A stretch of DNA of 64,000 bases from Campylobacter showae. GTDB lineage: Bacteria > Campylobacterota > Campylobacteria > Campylobacterales > Campylobacteraceae. Below the pieces are notes generated by a model. The model was not told where the DNA came from. It did not search any database and saw nothing but the letters and a program-made list of their open reading frames with translations. Shown piece by piece: positions 32,434 through 41,756 of this stretch; the first letter of the stretch is position 1; each line of letters begins with the position of its first letter. The stretch covers positions 868,001 through 932,000 of the forward strand of contig NZ_CP012544.1 in the NCBI RefSeq assembly GCF_004803815.1, written 5' to 3'. The position numbers were made by a program, and so were the translations under genes.

Positions 32434-33201
32434 ATGGATTTAGGTAGCCTCGTCGGTTGGATAGTTATTATGGTGCTTTTGCTAGGTTCCATGCAAATGG
32501 GCGTCGGAATCGGAGCTTACATCGATATTCCCTCTGTTTTGATCGTTTTTGGCGGTACGATTTGCGCGCTGATGATCGGTTTTAAGATGGAGCAGATAAA
32601 AAAGCTAGGCACGTTTTACGGCATCGCGGTAAAACCAAAAACCTACAATCTCCCAGAAATTGTAAAAAAAATGGTCGAGTACTCCACAAAAGCTCGCCGC
32701 GACGGTATCTTGGCTCTTGAGAGTGATGCAAATAACGAAACCGATCCGTTTCTAAAAAAGGGTCTATCTATGGCGGTTGACGGCAACGAACCAGACGCCA
32801 TCAGAACGCTGCTTGAGATAGATATGGAGCAGGCCAGCTCCAGACACGGCGATAATATCAAAATTTTCGAACAAATCGCGGGCTTTGCGGGCTCTATGGG
32901 TATGATCGGTACGCTCATCGGTCTGGTTGCGATGCTTATGAACATGTCCGACCCTTCGGCTATCGGTCCGTCGATGGCGGTCGCGCTCATCACGACGCTT
33001 TACGGTGCGATGATAGGAAACATCCTTGGCTCGCCCGTGGCAAACATCCTAAGTATCCGCGACAAGGACGAAGGCACGGCAAAGGTGTTGATGCTAGAGG
33101 GCATAATGGCGATACAGGCGGGCGACAACCCTAGGACGCTTGAGATGAAGCTACTATCGTTTTTACCGCCTAAAGACCGCGTCAGTCAGTTTGATAAGTA
33201 G
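32434..33201 (+). CDS. motA: Flagellar motor stator protein MotA
   Basis: Proton-channel subunit of the stator that drives flagellar rotation. 255 residues, four spans: residues 5-25, 30-50, about 155-175 and 185-205. The characteristic end of the cytoplasmic loop, FEQIAGFAGSMGMIGTLIGLVAMLMNMSDPSAIGPSMAVALITTLYGAMIGN, contains the channel-lining Pro. Cytoplasmic loop charges (TKARRDGILALE) that contact the rotor are present. motB follows after 5 bp. Confidence 0.95.
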   Translation: MDLGSLVGWIVIMVLLLGSMQMGVGIGAYIDIPSVLIVFGGTICALMIGFKMEQIKKLGTFYGIAVKPKTYNLPEIVKKMVEYSTKARRDGILALESDANNETDPFLKKGLSMAVDGNEPDAIRTLLEIDMEQASSRHGDNIKIFEQIAGFAGSMGMIGTLIGLVAMLMNMSDPSAIGPSMAVALITTLYGAMIGNILGSPVANILSIRDKDEGTAKVLMLEGIMAIQAGDNPRTLEMKLLSFLPPKDRVSQFDK

Positions 33202-33206
33202 TAAAA

Positions 33207-33977
33207 ATGGCTAAAAAGTTAATCGATCCGGGCGACTGCCCCAAATGCTTACCCGAGTGGCTCGCTGCGTTTGGCGACTTGATGTCGCTGTTGCTTTGCT
33301 TTTTCGTACTGCTTCTTTCTATGAGTACGATGGACGCAAAGAAGCTAGAAGCCGCGATCGGCTCGCTAAGCGGGGCTTTGGGCGTGCTTGAGGGCGGCGC
33401 GAAACCGGACGTCAGCGCCGAGCAAAACCAAGACGACCATGCCACCTCAAACAAAGAGCGCACGGGCGTGAAGTCAAATTTCGAGCAGACGCTGCGCTCT
33501 ATTAACGAGCTTTTGCACGCTAGCGGCTCGCCTGAGGTTACGTTTGAGGAGAGCGAGAGCGGCTTCGTGATCAGGCTACCTGCAAATTTGCTCTTTGCAA
33601 AAGATAGCGCCAAGCTGCAAAACGACGATGCGCTGCTGTTTTTAAAACGTATCGCGATGGTGATAGCCAAACTACCGCCCGACGTCGTAGCAAACGTGAT
33701 CGGACATACCGACAGCGAGCAGCCGGCGTCTACCGAGTTTAAAGACAACTGGCAGCTATCGTCGGCTAGAGCTATCAGCGTAGTTAGCGAGCTCATCAAA
33801 GACGGCGTCGATCCTAAAAAGCTAACCGCATCAGCAAAGGCCGAATTTGAGCCGTTTGTGACGAATTTCACCGAGCAGGGCAGGGAGAAAAACCGCAGGG
33901 TCGAGATCCACTTCGTTTCGTTAAATTTAGACGACAAAGCCAAAACGCAAAAAAGCATACTGGACGCGCAGGAGTAA
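33207..33977 (+). CDS. motB: Flagellar motor stator protein MotB
   Basis: Anchors the stator to peptidoglycan and supplies the proton-binding Asp. 256 residues: one span after PEWLAAFGDLMSLLLCFFVLLLSMS, where the Asp in FGDLM is the expected proton acceptor, a linker, then an OmpA-like peptidoglycan-binding domain with IGHTDSE and SSARAISVVSELI plus the closing NRRVEIHF. It follows motA by 5 bp, and its stop is 2 bp before the fliP TTG. Confidence 0.95.
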   Translation: MAKKLIDPGDCPKCLPEWLAAFGDLMSLLLCFFVLLLSMSTMDAKKLEAAIGSLSGALGVLEGGAKPDVSAEQNQDDHATSNKERTGVKSNFEQTLRSINELLHASGSPEVTFEESESGFVIRLPANLLFAKDSAKLQNDDALLFLKRIAMVIAKLPPDVVANVIGHTDSEQPASTEFKDNWQLSSARAISVVSELIKDGVDPKKLTASAKAEFEPFVTNFTEQGREKNRRVEIHFVSLNLDDKAKTQKSILDAQE

Positions 33978-33979
33978 AT

Positions 33980-34720
33980 TTGAAAAAACTGACGTTTTTG
34001 CTGTTTTTTATCTTTGCGGCGGTCGCGATCGGCGAGGATAACGTCACGATCCCGACCGTAAATCTCAGCCTAAGCGCGCCCACTACGCCAACCCAGCTAG
34101 TTAGCTCGCTAAACGTCCTACTGGTCCTCACCGTCCTTACGCTCGCTCCTTCGCTCGTTTTTATGATGACGAGCTTTTTACGGCTCATTATCGTTTTTTC
34201 GTTTTTGCGTCAGGCGATGGGTACACAGCAGATGCCGCCGTCTACGGTGCTTATTAGCCTTGCGATGGTGCTTACGTTTTTTATCATGGAGCCTGTGGGC
34301 AAGCAAGCCTATGAAGCGGGCGTGCAGCCGTATCTAAGCGAGCAAATCGGCTATCAAGAAGCCTTTGAGCGCGGCGTAAAGCCGTTTCGCGAGTTTATGA
34401 TAAAAAATACACGCGAGAAGGACCTGGCGCTATTTTTACGCATCAGAAACATGCCAAACCCGCAAAGCTTCGACGATATCCCGCTCACGGTCGTGATGAG
34501 CGCGTTTATGATCAGCGAGATGAAAACGGCATTTGAGATAGCGTTTTTGCTCTATCTGCCGTTTTTAGTTATCGATATGGTCGTTAGCTCCGTGCTTATG
34601 GCGATGGGTATGATGATGCTGCCACCGACGATGATTTCACTGCCTTTTAAGCTACTTATTTTCGTGCTCGTCGACGGGTGGAATTTGCTCGTCATGAATC
34701 TCGTTAAAAGCTTTCATTAG
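33980..34720 (+). CDS. fliP: Flagellar export apparatus protein FliP
   Basis: Core subunit of the membrane export gate of the flagellar type III system. 246 residues, TTG start with GGAG inside the end of motB. A cleavable signal peptide (residues 1-19) is a known peculiarity of FliP. Conserved blocks: MMTSFLRLIIVFSFLRQAMGTQQMPPSTVLISLAMVLTFF and FMISEMKTAFEIAFLLYLPFLVIDMVVSSVLMAMGMMMLPPTMISLPFKL are kept in full. Linkage to motAB is unusual for most bacteria but sensible for shared control. Confidence 0.95.
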   Translation: MKKLTFLLFFIFAAVAIGEDNVTIPTVNLSLSAPTTPTQLVSSLNVLLVLTVLTLAPSLVFMMTSFLRLIIVFSFLRQAMGTQQMPPSTVLISLAMVLTFFIMEPVGKQAYEAGVQPYLSEQIGYQEAFERGVKPFREFMIKNTREKDLALFLRIRNMPNPQSFDDIPLTVVMSAFMISEMKTAFEIAFLLYLPFLVIDMVVSSVLMAMGMMMLPPTMISLPFKLLIFVLVDGWNLLVMNLVKSFH

Positions 34721-34732
34721 GTTTTTTGTCGC

Positions 34733-34738
34733 TATAAT
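34733..34738 (+). promoter_or_regulatory. -10 box (TATAAT) for the efflux operon
   Basis: Exact TATAAT just after the fliP stop, about 125 bp upstream of the cmeD-like ATG. Probable promoter of the three efflux genes. Confidence 0.45.
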
Positions 34739-34862
34739 CTTAAAAAAGCTCAGCGCGCCGCTTAAATTTTCATTTTATTTTACTTACGGCGCCAGACTTC
34801 AGACGGCGCAAATCAGCTCAAATTTAGCCCGCGCCGCCCAGAGCTAATAGGGAAGGCTTCAG

Positions 34863-36179
34863 ATGAAAAAAATTTATATATTTTTGAGTTTTTGCGTTTT
34901 TTTAGGCGGTTCGGAGGTTAAATTTGATGGAAATTTACACGAGCTGATTTTGGCAGCGCAGAGCTCAAATTTGGCTCAAATTTCAAACTACGAACCGCAA
35001 AAAGCGCAGCTGCAAAAAGATGCCGTAAAGAGTGCGTATATGCCAAGCCTCACGGTTGAGGGCGGATACAGCTTTTTAAGCGGCGATATAAACGTCCTGC
35101 GCCCGCAAAGAGCCGCCACGGCAAGGGCGATTTTGGAGCTTGCCGTTTATGACGGCGGTAAAAGAGAAGCCCTGCTAAGCTCGCTTTCGCACCTTAGCGC
35201 GGCTGAAATTTTAAAAAACGAGGAGTATCAAAACCTGCTTGCGTTTAACGCGACTAAGCTCTATTTTGGTTTCTTGTCGCTGGGCGAGCTTGCGACCGCA
35301 AAGGAGGGCGAGATAAACTACCTAAAAAATGCGCTAAATAGGCTGGAAAAATACTACCGCGCGGGGCTTAGCGACGAGAGCGAGTATGAAGCGGTAAACG
35401 CTAGATACGCCATGGCGCTCGCCGAACGCCTCGAAATCACGCAAAATCAAAACGAGATAAAAAATCAAATTTACGCGCTAACGGGTAGAGATATAAAGCC
35501 TGTGGCGGGCTCTAGGATCGCGTTTACAGACGACGACTCCACGCCGCAAAAAAGTGCAAAGCCAGAGCTTGAGGCGCTTAGGCTAAATTTCGCCGCGGCC
35601 TTGGAGGATGAAAAGATAACCGCGTCCGAGACGAACCCGCAAATTTTCATCAAAAACACCTACACCTTTATGCGCACGCATTACGATAGAAATTTGCTGC
35701 CGGCGCAGTATAGAAGCGCGCTGGAGCCCTATTTCGACGACTTTTTTAAGCCAAATTTAAATACAAACGAGCTGATTTTGGGCTTTAGCTGGAAGGCGTT
35801 TGATTTTGGCGCGAACAAAAAGCGGCGCGAGATAAAGCGCATAAGCGCGCTGCAAGCGAAGCTAAATTTAGATCAAAAGCGCCTGCAAAACGAGCTAAAT
35901 TTAGTAAATATCAAAAACGACCTAAAGACGCTCGAGCAAAAGATAGCCGCGGGCGAAAGCGCGCTAAACTCGGCGCAAACCTCGCTAAATGCCGTTAGCA
36001 AAAAGTATGAAGCCGGGCTGCTTGGATATGTAGAGTTTTTAAATGCGACTGCGCAGAGCTTTAGCGCAGGCAGCGCGCTGGAGCTAAGCAAGAGTAAATT
36101 TGAGATCAAAAAGGCGGAGTATCTATACGAGCGCGGCGGCAAAATCGCCGAAAATATCGAAAAAACGGAGCGCAAATGA
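34863..36179 (+). CDS. cmeD: TolC-family outer-membrane channel of an RND pump (CmeD-like)
   Basis: Outer-membrane duct of a tripartite multidrug exporter. 438 residues with a signal peptide (MKKIYIFLSFCVFLGG) and the two long helical hairpins of the TolC fold (for example LNFAAALEDEKITASE and LEQKIAAGESALNSAQTSLNAVSKKYEAGLLGYVEFLNA). No lipobox. Gene order channel-adaptor-pump and pump length match the cmeDEF operon of C. jejuni rather than cmeABC; the symbol rests on this. It overlaps the adaptor by 4 bp. Confidence 0.75.
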   Translation: MKKIYIFLSFCVFLGGSEVKFDGNLHELILAAQSSNLAQISNYEPQKAQLQKDAVKSAYMPSLTVEGGYSFLSGDINVLRPQRAATARAILELAVYDGGKREALLSSLSHLSAAEILKNEEYQNLLAFNATKLYFGFLSLGELATAKEGEINYLKNALNRLEKYYRAGLSDESEYEAVNARYAMALAERLEITQNQNEIKNQIYALTGRDIKPVAGSRIAFTDDDSTPQKSAKPELEALRLNFAAALEDEKITASETNPQIFIKNTYTFMRTHYDRNLLPAQYRSALEPYFDDFFKPNLNTNELILGFSWKAFDFGANKKRREIKRISALQAKLNLDQKRLQNELNLVNIKNDLKTLEQKIAAGESALNSAQTSLNAVSKKYEAGLLGYVEFLNATAQSFSAGSALELSKSKFEIKKAEYLYERGGKIAENIEKTERK

Positions 36180-37342
36180 ATAAAATTTTACTATTTTTAC
36201 TGAGCGCGGCGGTTGCGCTTTGTGCAGAGGATAAAATTTACGCGAGCTTTGACGTCGCGGCAGCAAAAGACGCGCAGCTCGCGCTAAAGGCCGTCGGTAT
36301 CGTAAAGACCGTAAATATAGAAGTCGGCTCTGCGGTAAAGCGCGGCGACGTGCTACTCGAGCTTGAAAACGAGAGCGAAAAGCTAGCCGTAAAGCTCGCT
36401 CAAAACGACCTAGAGAGTGCGCAGACGGCAAAAGCCCACGCAAAAAGCGTGCTGGATAAATTTAAACTCGTTCAAAGCGTGAGCTCAAAGCAGGCTTTTG
36501 AAAATGCGGAGTTTGATTTTAAAAATGCAGCGCTAGCCCAAAACAGAGCGCATCTGGCGCTAAATTTGGCGCAAAAGCGGCTAGAAGACACGAGGCTACT
36601 AGCACCTTTTGACGGGACGATCTCAGGCAAGAGCATCGAGGTCGGCGAGGGCGTGGGCGGCGTAGCGCAAAAGTTGATGTCGATCTTTTCGTACCCGGAC
36701 GTGAAGCTCAAGCTTAGCTTTGATGAGAAATTCAAAGACCGCGTTAAAATAGGTAGCGAATTTATCTATAAACTAGACGGCCAAAGTGAGGAAAGGCGCG
36801 GTAAAATCAGCCTCATCTACCCGACTATCGACGCTAAAAACGGCAAAATTTACGCCGAAGTGCAGGCGCGAAATTTGACGCCGGGGCTTTTTGGAGAGGG
36901 ATATATCGTCTCAGACTCGCAGGAGGGAGTGGACGCCGAGCCTAAAAATAAGGACGAAAATAAAACGTCCGGGCTTAAATTTGACGGCCTTGACGGCTTT
37001 AAAAACGGCGAGTTTGCGTGCGCGAAATTTGACGCAGAAAAAACTAGCCTTGGCGTAGCTTGGTTTTTAAATTTGACGTTGCAAACGAAAAGCGAGATAA
37101 ATTTGAACTCAAATTCGGCGTGCGGCGTTAAATTTGACGCCGCCGCGAAAAATGCAAATTTGACGAAAGAGGCGGGCGACGGATTAAATTTATCGCACAA
37201 ACAAGGCGGCGTAAATTTAAATGCCGAATTTGACGCGGCGCAAATTTTACTAGCCGATAAACGCCAAACGCTTTTTGCAAAGCAGGGCGGACGGGTAAAT
37301 TTGACGCAAAAGGCAGTTTTAGCGAAGGCGCAAAATGTATAA
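36176..37342 (+). CDS. cmeE: Periplasmic adaptor of the RND pump (CmeE-like) with unusual C-terminal extension
   Basis: Membrane-fusion subunit linking pump and channel. 388 residues: signal peptide (1-17), lipoyl part (VNIEVGSAVKRGDVLLELEN), coiled hairpin (about 62-135), second lipoyl half (LLAPFDGTISGKSIEVGEGV) and beta-barrel to about residue 248. Residues 250-388 do not resemble the usual membrane-proximal domain: they are rich in Lys, Asn, Asp, Phe with repeated KFD and NLT, and their DNA contains six AAATTTGAC words. CmeE of C. jejuni is about 250 residues, so the extension looks acquired. The end overlaps cmeF by 8 bp, so the frame must be translated through. Confidence 0.75.
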   Translation: MNKILLFLLSAAVALCAEDKIYASFDVAAAKDAQLALKAVGIVKTVNIEVGSAVKRGDVLLELENESEKLAVKLAQNDLESAQTAKAHAKSVLDKFKLVQSVSSKQAFENAEFDFKNAALAQNRAHLALNLAQKRLEDTRLLAPFDGTISGKSIEVGEGVGGVAQKLMSIFSYPDVKLKLSFDEKFKDRVKIGSEFIYKLDGQSEERRGKISLIYPTIDAKNGKIYAEVQARNLTPGLFGEGYIVSDSQEGVDAEPKNKDENKTSGLKFDGLDGFKNGEFACAKFDAEKTSLGVAWFLNLTLQTKSEINLNSNSACGVKFDAAAKNANLTKEAGDGLNLSHKQGGVNLNAEFDAAQILLADKRQTLFAKQGGRVNLTQKAVLAKAQNV

Positions 37343-40300
37343 ACTAGCCATAAATCGCCCGATTACGACGCTGATGTTTTTCGTCGCGCTCGTATTCTTC
37401 GGCGCGATGTCGCTTCTTAGGATGCCGGTAAATCTCTTTCCCGAGGTCGTCATCCCGCTGATCAAGATCACGACCTACGCGCCTGGCGACATGAGCCTCA
37501 TCGAGAGCAGGGTCACTAAAAAGATCGAGGACGAGGTCTCGACGATAGACGGTATCAAAAAGATCAGGTCTTATACATTTAACAACCTCAGCATCGTCAT
37601 GGTCGAGTTTAATCTCAAGAAAAACATCGACGTCGCCGCGAACGACGTGCGCGACAAGGTCGCAAAGGCAAAGCTCGATGCCCAGCCCGAGATAGAAAAA
37701 ATCAACAGCGACAGCGGCAAGGTGGCGAGCTTTTTCGTTAGCCGCAAGGACGAAAATTTAACCGCGCTTATGCAAGCGGTCAAAGACGAGGCAAAGCCGT
37801 TTTTGCAGCGCGTAAAAGGCGTTGGTAAGGTCGATGATAAGGGCTTTTTGGAGCCTGAGATTAAAATTTACCTTGATCCTTTTAAACTCGATAAATACGC
37901 CCTAACCGCGGCCTCGGTCATAAATATAATCAAATCGCAAAATTTAAAAGCTCCGCTTGGCAAGCTGGAAAACAGCGAATTCGAGATATTTTTAAAGAGC
38001 GAATTTGACGCTAAAAGCGTGCGCGAGCTAGAGGAGATACGCCTACAAAAAGACGTGTTTTTAAAAGACGTCGCGCGCGTGGAGCTATCTCATCACGACA
38101 CCGACGCCGTAGCGATGTATAACGGCAAGCGCGGAGTGCTGCTCGACGCTATAAAAGTAAGCGGCGCAAACACGATAGAGACGATAGACGCGCTCAAGGC
38201 TAAAACGGACGATCTAGCGGCAAGACTAGGCGAGAACTACGAAGTAGAGCGGGTTTATGAAAAGAGCGAAAGCATCCTAAAGCACATAAATCAGGTCAAA
38301 TTTGACATGATGCTGGGCGTCGCGCTCACGGTCGTCATCGTTTTTTTCTTTTTGCGAAGCTTTAGTGCGACCGTCATCGCCGCGCTCGCGATCCCGGCTA
38401 GTATCGTGGGGACGTTTTTTATCATCGACGTTTTGGGCTTTGATCTAAACCGCCTCACGCTGCTGGCTCTCACGCTTGGTATAGGTATATTTATCGACGA
38501 TGCGATCGTGGTCGTGGAAAATATCTCAAAAAAGATGCAAGAAGGCGAGAGCAACCCACTAAAAGCAAGCTTTGAGGGCGTGCGCGAGATCGCATTTAGC
38601 GTGCTTAGCATTAGCGCGGTGCTGCTTTGCGTGTTTGTGCCGATTGCCTTTATGGAGGGCATCGTAGGGCAATATTTTAACTCCTTTGGTATGAGCGTGA
38701 GCGGCGGTATCGTGGTGTCGTTTTTGGTTTGCATTATGCTGATACCTAGCCTGGCGGCGAGATTTTTGAACGAGGGCAAGAGTAAATTTTACCGCGTGAC
38801 GGAGCCATTTTTTGAGATGCTCGAGAGCGGTTACGAGCGGCTTTTGAAGCTTATTTTGAGGTTTAAAACCGCGTTTGTTATCCTCACTTTAGGCGTGCTG
38901 GCTCTTTGTATGAGCCTAGCCGGCAAGGTCGGCATGGACTTTTTGCCCGTCGAGGACGAAGGGCAGTTTGAGATATTTTTAAAAGCAAGCCCGGGCATCT
39001 CGGTTGAAGCTATGAGCGCTAGAGCTAGCGAGGTCGTGCGCGAGGTAGATAGCGATCCGCACGTCGAGTACTCGTATATGATCGCTGGCTACACGGACTC
39101 AAAGGACGCGTACAAGGCTAAAATTTACGTCCGATTAAAGGGCTTTGAGTCGCGAAAAGAGCGCCAAACGCAGATAATGGACGAGTATAGAAAAAAGCTT
39201 AAATTTGATGACCTCAGCGTCAAAGTCCTGCAGATACCATACGTCGATACCGGTAGCGACAGCGAGCCTGTGCAGCTAACGATCACTGGCGATAGCCTGG
39301 AAAAGCTAGACGAAATCCTGCCAAAAGCCATCGCCATGGTGCGCGCGATAGAGGGCACGACGGACGTGGGCAGCGATAACGAGGATAAGATAAACGAGCT
39401 ACAAATCAGCGTAAATAAAGACAAGGCCAAACGCCTAAGCGTCGATCCTAGCGCGGTGGCACAGGTGATATATGCGTCCTTTGGGCAAAATAGGCTTGGT
39501 AGCTTTGATAACGGCGACGCGCAGTACGATATGATACTGAGGTTTGACGACGAGTACCGCAAGGACGCGCAGGCGCTGCAAAAACTAAAGATCAAAAACG
39601 CTCACGGCGAGAGTATAAGCCTAAGCGCGGTGGCGGAGTTTAAGACGAGCAAGACCTTTTCCGTGATAAACCGCTTTAACAAACAGCGTCAGATCAGGAT
39701 CGTCGCAAACGTGGATAACGTCCCGCTAGGCGCCGTGCAAAAGGGCATCGATGAAAATATCGGTCAAATTTTGCCTGAGGGCTATGATTACGTGATGACG
39801 GGCTTTATCGAGATGATGAACGACACGAACGCGGCCTTTGTATTTACGATCAGCCTTAGCGTCGTGCTCATCTATATGATCCTGGCCGCGCTTTACGAGA
39901 GCTTCGTGCTGCCGCTCATCATCATGATCTCGATGCCGCTGGCGTTTGGCGGCGTGGCGGTCGGGTTGTACCTTAGCGGTAACTCCTTTAGCCTATTTGT
40001 GATGGTCGGCGCGATCTTGCTTTTTGGCATGGTGGGCAAAAACGCGATTTTAGTTGTGGATTTTGCCAACCGCTACGCGAACGAGGGCGTGGAGCTAAAC
40101 GAAGCCATCGTGCGAGCTGGCGTCAAAAGACTGCGAGCGATACTGATGACTACTTTTGCGATGATATTTGCGATGCTACCGCTTGCGCTTAGCAGAGGCG
40201 CGGGATACGAGGGCAACTCTCCTATGGCGATCTCGGTGATCTCGGGGCTCATTAGCTCGACGCTGCTAACGCTGCTGGTCGTGCCTGCGCTCTTTGGCGC

Positions 40301-40355
40301 GGTGTATAAGATAGATAAATTTGTGAGTAAAATTTATAAAAGAGAGGAAATCTAG
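37335..40355 (+). CDS. cmeF: RND multidrug efflux transporter (CmeF-like)
   Basis: Inner-membrane proton-driven pump exporting drugs or bile-like compounds. 1006 residues, the length of CmeF. Twelve spans with two large periplasmic loops; span 4 has the proton-relay pair in GIFIDDAIVVVENI, and the second repeat keeps GKNAILVVDFAN. The start MYKLAINRPITTLMFFVALVFFGAMSLLRMPVNLFPEV is family-typical. Last gene of the operon; 8-bp overlap with the adaptor. Confidence 0.9.
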   Translation: MYKLAINRPITTLMFFVALVFFGAMSLLRMPVNLFPEVVIPLIKITTYAPGDMSLIESRVTKKIEDEVSTIDGIKKIRSYTFNNLSIVMVEFNLKKNIDVAANDVRDKVAKAKLDAQPEIEKINSDSGKVASFFVSRKDENLTALMQAVKDEAKPFLQRVKGVGKVDDKGFLEPEIKIYLDPFKLDKYALTAASVINIIKSQNLKAPLGKLENSEFEIFLKSEFDAKSVRELEEIRLQKDVFLKDVARVELSHHDTDAVAMYNGKRGVLLDAIKVSGANTIETIDALKAKTDDLAARLGENYEVERVYEKSESILKHINQVKFDMMLGVALTVVIVFFFLRSFSATVIAALAIPASIVGTFFIIDVLGFDLNRLTLLALTLGIGIFIDDAIVVVENISKKMQEGESNPLKASFEGVREIAFSVLSISAVLLCVFVPIAFMEGIVGQYFNSFGMSVSGGIVVSFLVCIMLIPSLAARFLNEGKSKFYRVTEPFFEMLESGYERLLKLILRFKTAFVILTLGVLALCMSLAGKVGMDFLPVEDEGQFEIFLKASPGISVEAMSARASEVVREVDSDPHVEYSYMIAGYTDSKDAYKAKIYVRLKGFESRKERQTQIMDEYRKKLKFDDLSVKVLQIPYVDTGSDSEPVQLTITGDSLEKLDEILPKAIAMVRAIEGTTDVGSDNEDKINELQISVNKDKAKRLSVDPSAVAQVIYASFGQNRLGSFDNGDAQYDMILRFDDEYRKDAQALQKLKIKNAHGESISLSAVAEFKTSKTFSVINRFNKQRQIRIVANVDNVPLGAVQKGIDENIGQILPEGYDYVMTGFIEMMNDTNAAFVFTISLSVVLIYMILAALYESFVLPLIIMISMPLAFGGVAVGLYLSGNSFSLFVMVGAILLFGMVGKNAILVVDFANRYANEGVELNEAIVRAGVKRLRAILMTTFAMIFAMLPLALSRGAGYEGNSPMAISVISGLISSTLLTLLVVPALFGAVYKIDKFVSKIYKREEI

Positions 40356-40670
40356 GGCTCAAATTTGAGTTTTCTCTCAGCTGAGCCTGCGTCAAATTTG
40401 CGCTCGGCGTTTGCTCGACCGTTGGGCGCTGATTTTGATTAAACTAAAAAGCCGATTTTGCTTTGAGACCACATTAAATTGATTTAGGTAATTTAACGTA
40501 ACAAATTTGCCGTTTTGCATTCGTCTGCCTCTGCTAAACCCTGTTTTTAAATATTCAACGCAAAATATAGATTCCTTATTTATTTGATAATAGTTTTAGA
40601 AATTATTAATTTTTAAAATGCTAAAATCCGCGCCGATTTAGAGTAAATTTTAAAAGGACGAATTTTAAAC
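40356..40670. other. Gene-free 315-bp stretch before the iron-uptake pair
   Basis: No gene seen. The right half becomes AT-rich and contains the Fur-like inverted repeat at 40584-40609. Confidence 0.4.
40584..40609. promoter_or_regulatory. Fur-like inverted repeat
   Basis: TTGATAAT and ATTATTAA, 10 bp apart, resemble the GATAAT-type arms of Fur boxes (7 of 8 positions symmetric). It lies 62 bp before a PepSY gene and TonB receptor, where iron control is expected. Spacing is larger than the classic 19-bp box, so the call is tentative. Confidence 0.4.
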
Positions 40671-41756
40671 GTGAATATACTTGACAAAAAGACGATGTAT
40701 AAAATTCATACTTATATTTCACTCATATTTTGCATTCCGCTAGTTATCGTTTGCTTTACCGGTTCGGTTTTAGTTTATAAAGACGAGATAAATAATATTT
40801 TAATGCCAGGCGTCATCTATGTAGCAGACGGCAACGATAAAAAGAGGCTAAAATTTGACGAACTAAGAGAAAAAATAGAAAAAGAGTATCCGCATCACGA
40901 GATAGTAGGCTGGAATATCGACACAGATCCCCAAAAGACGGACAAAATTTGGCTGTTAAAGCACGGAGCGGGCGAAAAAGAGTGGGCGTGCGTGTATCTT
41001 GATGCATTTAGCGGAGAGATAAAAAGCGACCTCGTGCCGCACGATAGCGGATTTATCGGGGTTATTACCGAGCTTCACGAAAATTTGCTTCTTGAAAAAA
41101 GCGGTCAAATTTTGCTTGGACTAACGGCGATTTTTGCTTTTCTTATTTCGATTAGCGGCTTTATCGTTTACCGAAATTTTTGGGCGAATTTGCTACGCCT
41201 TCGGTTTGCGAGAATGGCGGTTTTTATGAGCGATTCGCACAAATTTATCGGCGTTTTTTCTACGCCCGTTATCTTTGCGGTCGCGCTTAGCGGGGCTTGG
41301 TGGGAGCTTAGGTTTATGTTTATGCCGCCTTTTGATAATTCTAAATTCGTAATCGGTCCGCAAATTTACGACAAAAATATCTCAATCGACGCCCTCGTGC
41401 AAAGAGCGGCTTCGGATGTGCCCGGATTTGAGACGCATTACGTTAGCTTTCCGTTTTATGAAGGCGCAAATATCACGCTTTACGGGCAAAAACCGAGTCA
41501 AAGCTTCCTGCATAACCAGTACTCAAGCACCGTTACTTACGATAAAAATAGCGCAAATTTAATCGATGTAAAAGATATCGAGCTAGCAAGCAAAACGGAT
41601 AAATTTTTATCGACGTTTAGGCGCGCTCACTACGGCGACTATAATGCAGCGACCAAATTTATCTGGTTTTTGTGCGGTTTAGCTCCTCTTGCGCTTAGCG
41701 TTTCGGGGATTTATTTATGGATAAAAAGATCAAATTTTAAAAGGAGAAAAAGATGA
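40671..41756 (+). CDS. PepSY-domain membrane protein coupled to a siderophore receptor
   Basis: 361 residues, GTG start (AAAAGGA 13 bases upstream; ATG at 40695 is an alternative). Spans near residues 12-33 (ISLIFCIPLVIVCFTGSVLVY), 155-175, 200-218 and at the end (FLCGLAPLALSVSGIYLWI), with PepSY-type periplasmic regions between. Such proteins are thought to help release or reduce siderophore iron in the periplasm. The stop overlaps the receptor ATG (ATGA), so the two are translated together. Confidence 0.8.
   Translation: MNILDKKTMYKIHTYISLIFCIPLVIVCFTGSVLVYKDEINNILMPGVIYVADGNDKKRLKFDELREKIEKEYPHHEIVGWNIDTDPQKTDKIWLLKHGAGEKEWACVYLDAFSGEIKSDLVPHDSGFIGVITELHENLLLEKSGQILLGLTAIFAFLISISGFIVYRNFWANLLRLRFARMAVFMSDSHKFIGVFSTPVIFAVALSGAWWELRFMFMPPFDNSKFVIGPQIYDKNISIDALVQRAASDVPGFETHYVSFPFYEGANITLYGQKPSQSFLHNQYSSTVTYDKNSANLIDVKDIELASKTDKFLSTFRRAHYGDYNAATKFIWFLCGLAPLALSVSGIYLWIKRSNFKRRKR

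Noticed and set aside
33182-33958. A 258-codon open frame on the minus strand opposite motB
   Set aside because: Its product is Ser/Leu-rich with no motif, has no ribosome site and mirrors the codon pattern of motB, which is clearly the real gene.
38291-38779. Minus-strand frame of 162 codons inside cmeF
   Set aside because: Shadow of a highly conserved RND pump; no domain or start signal.
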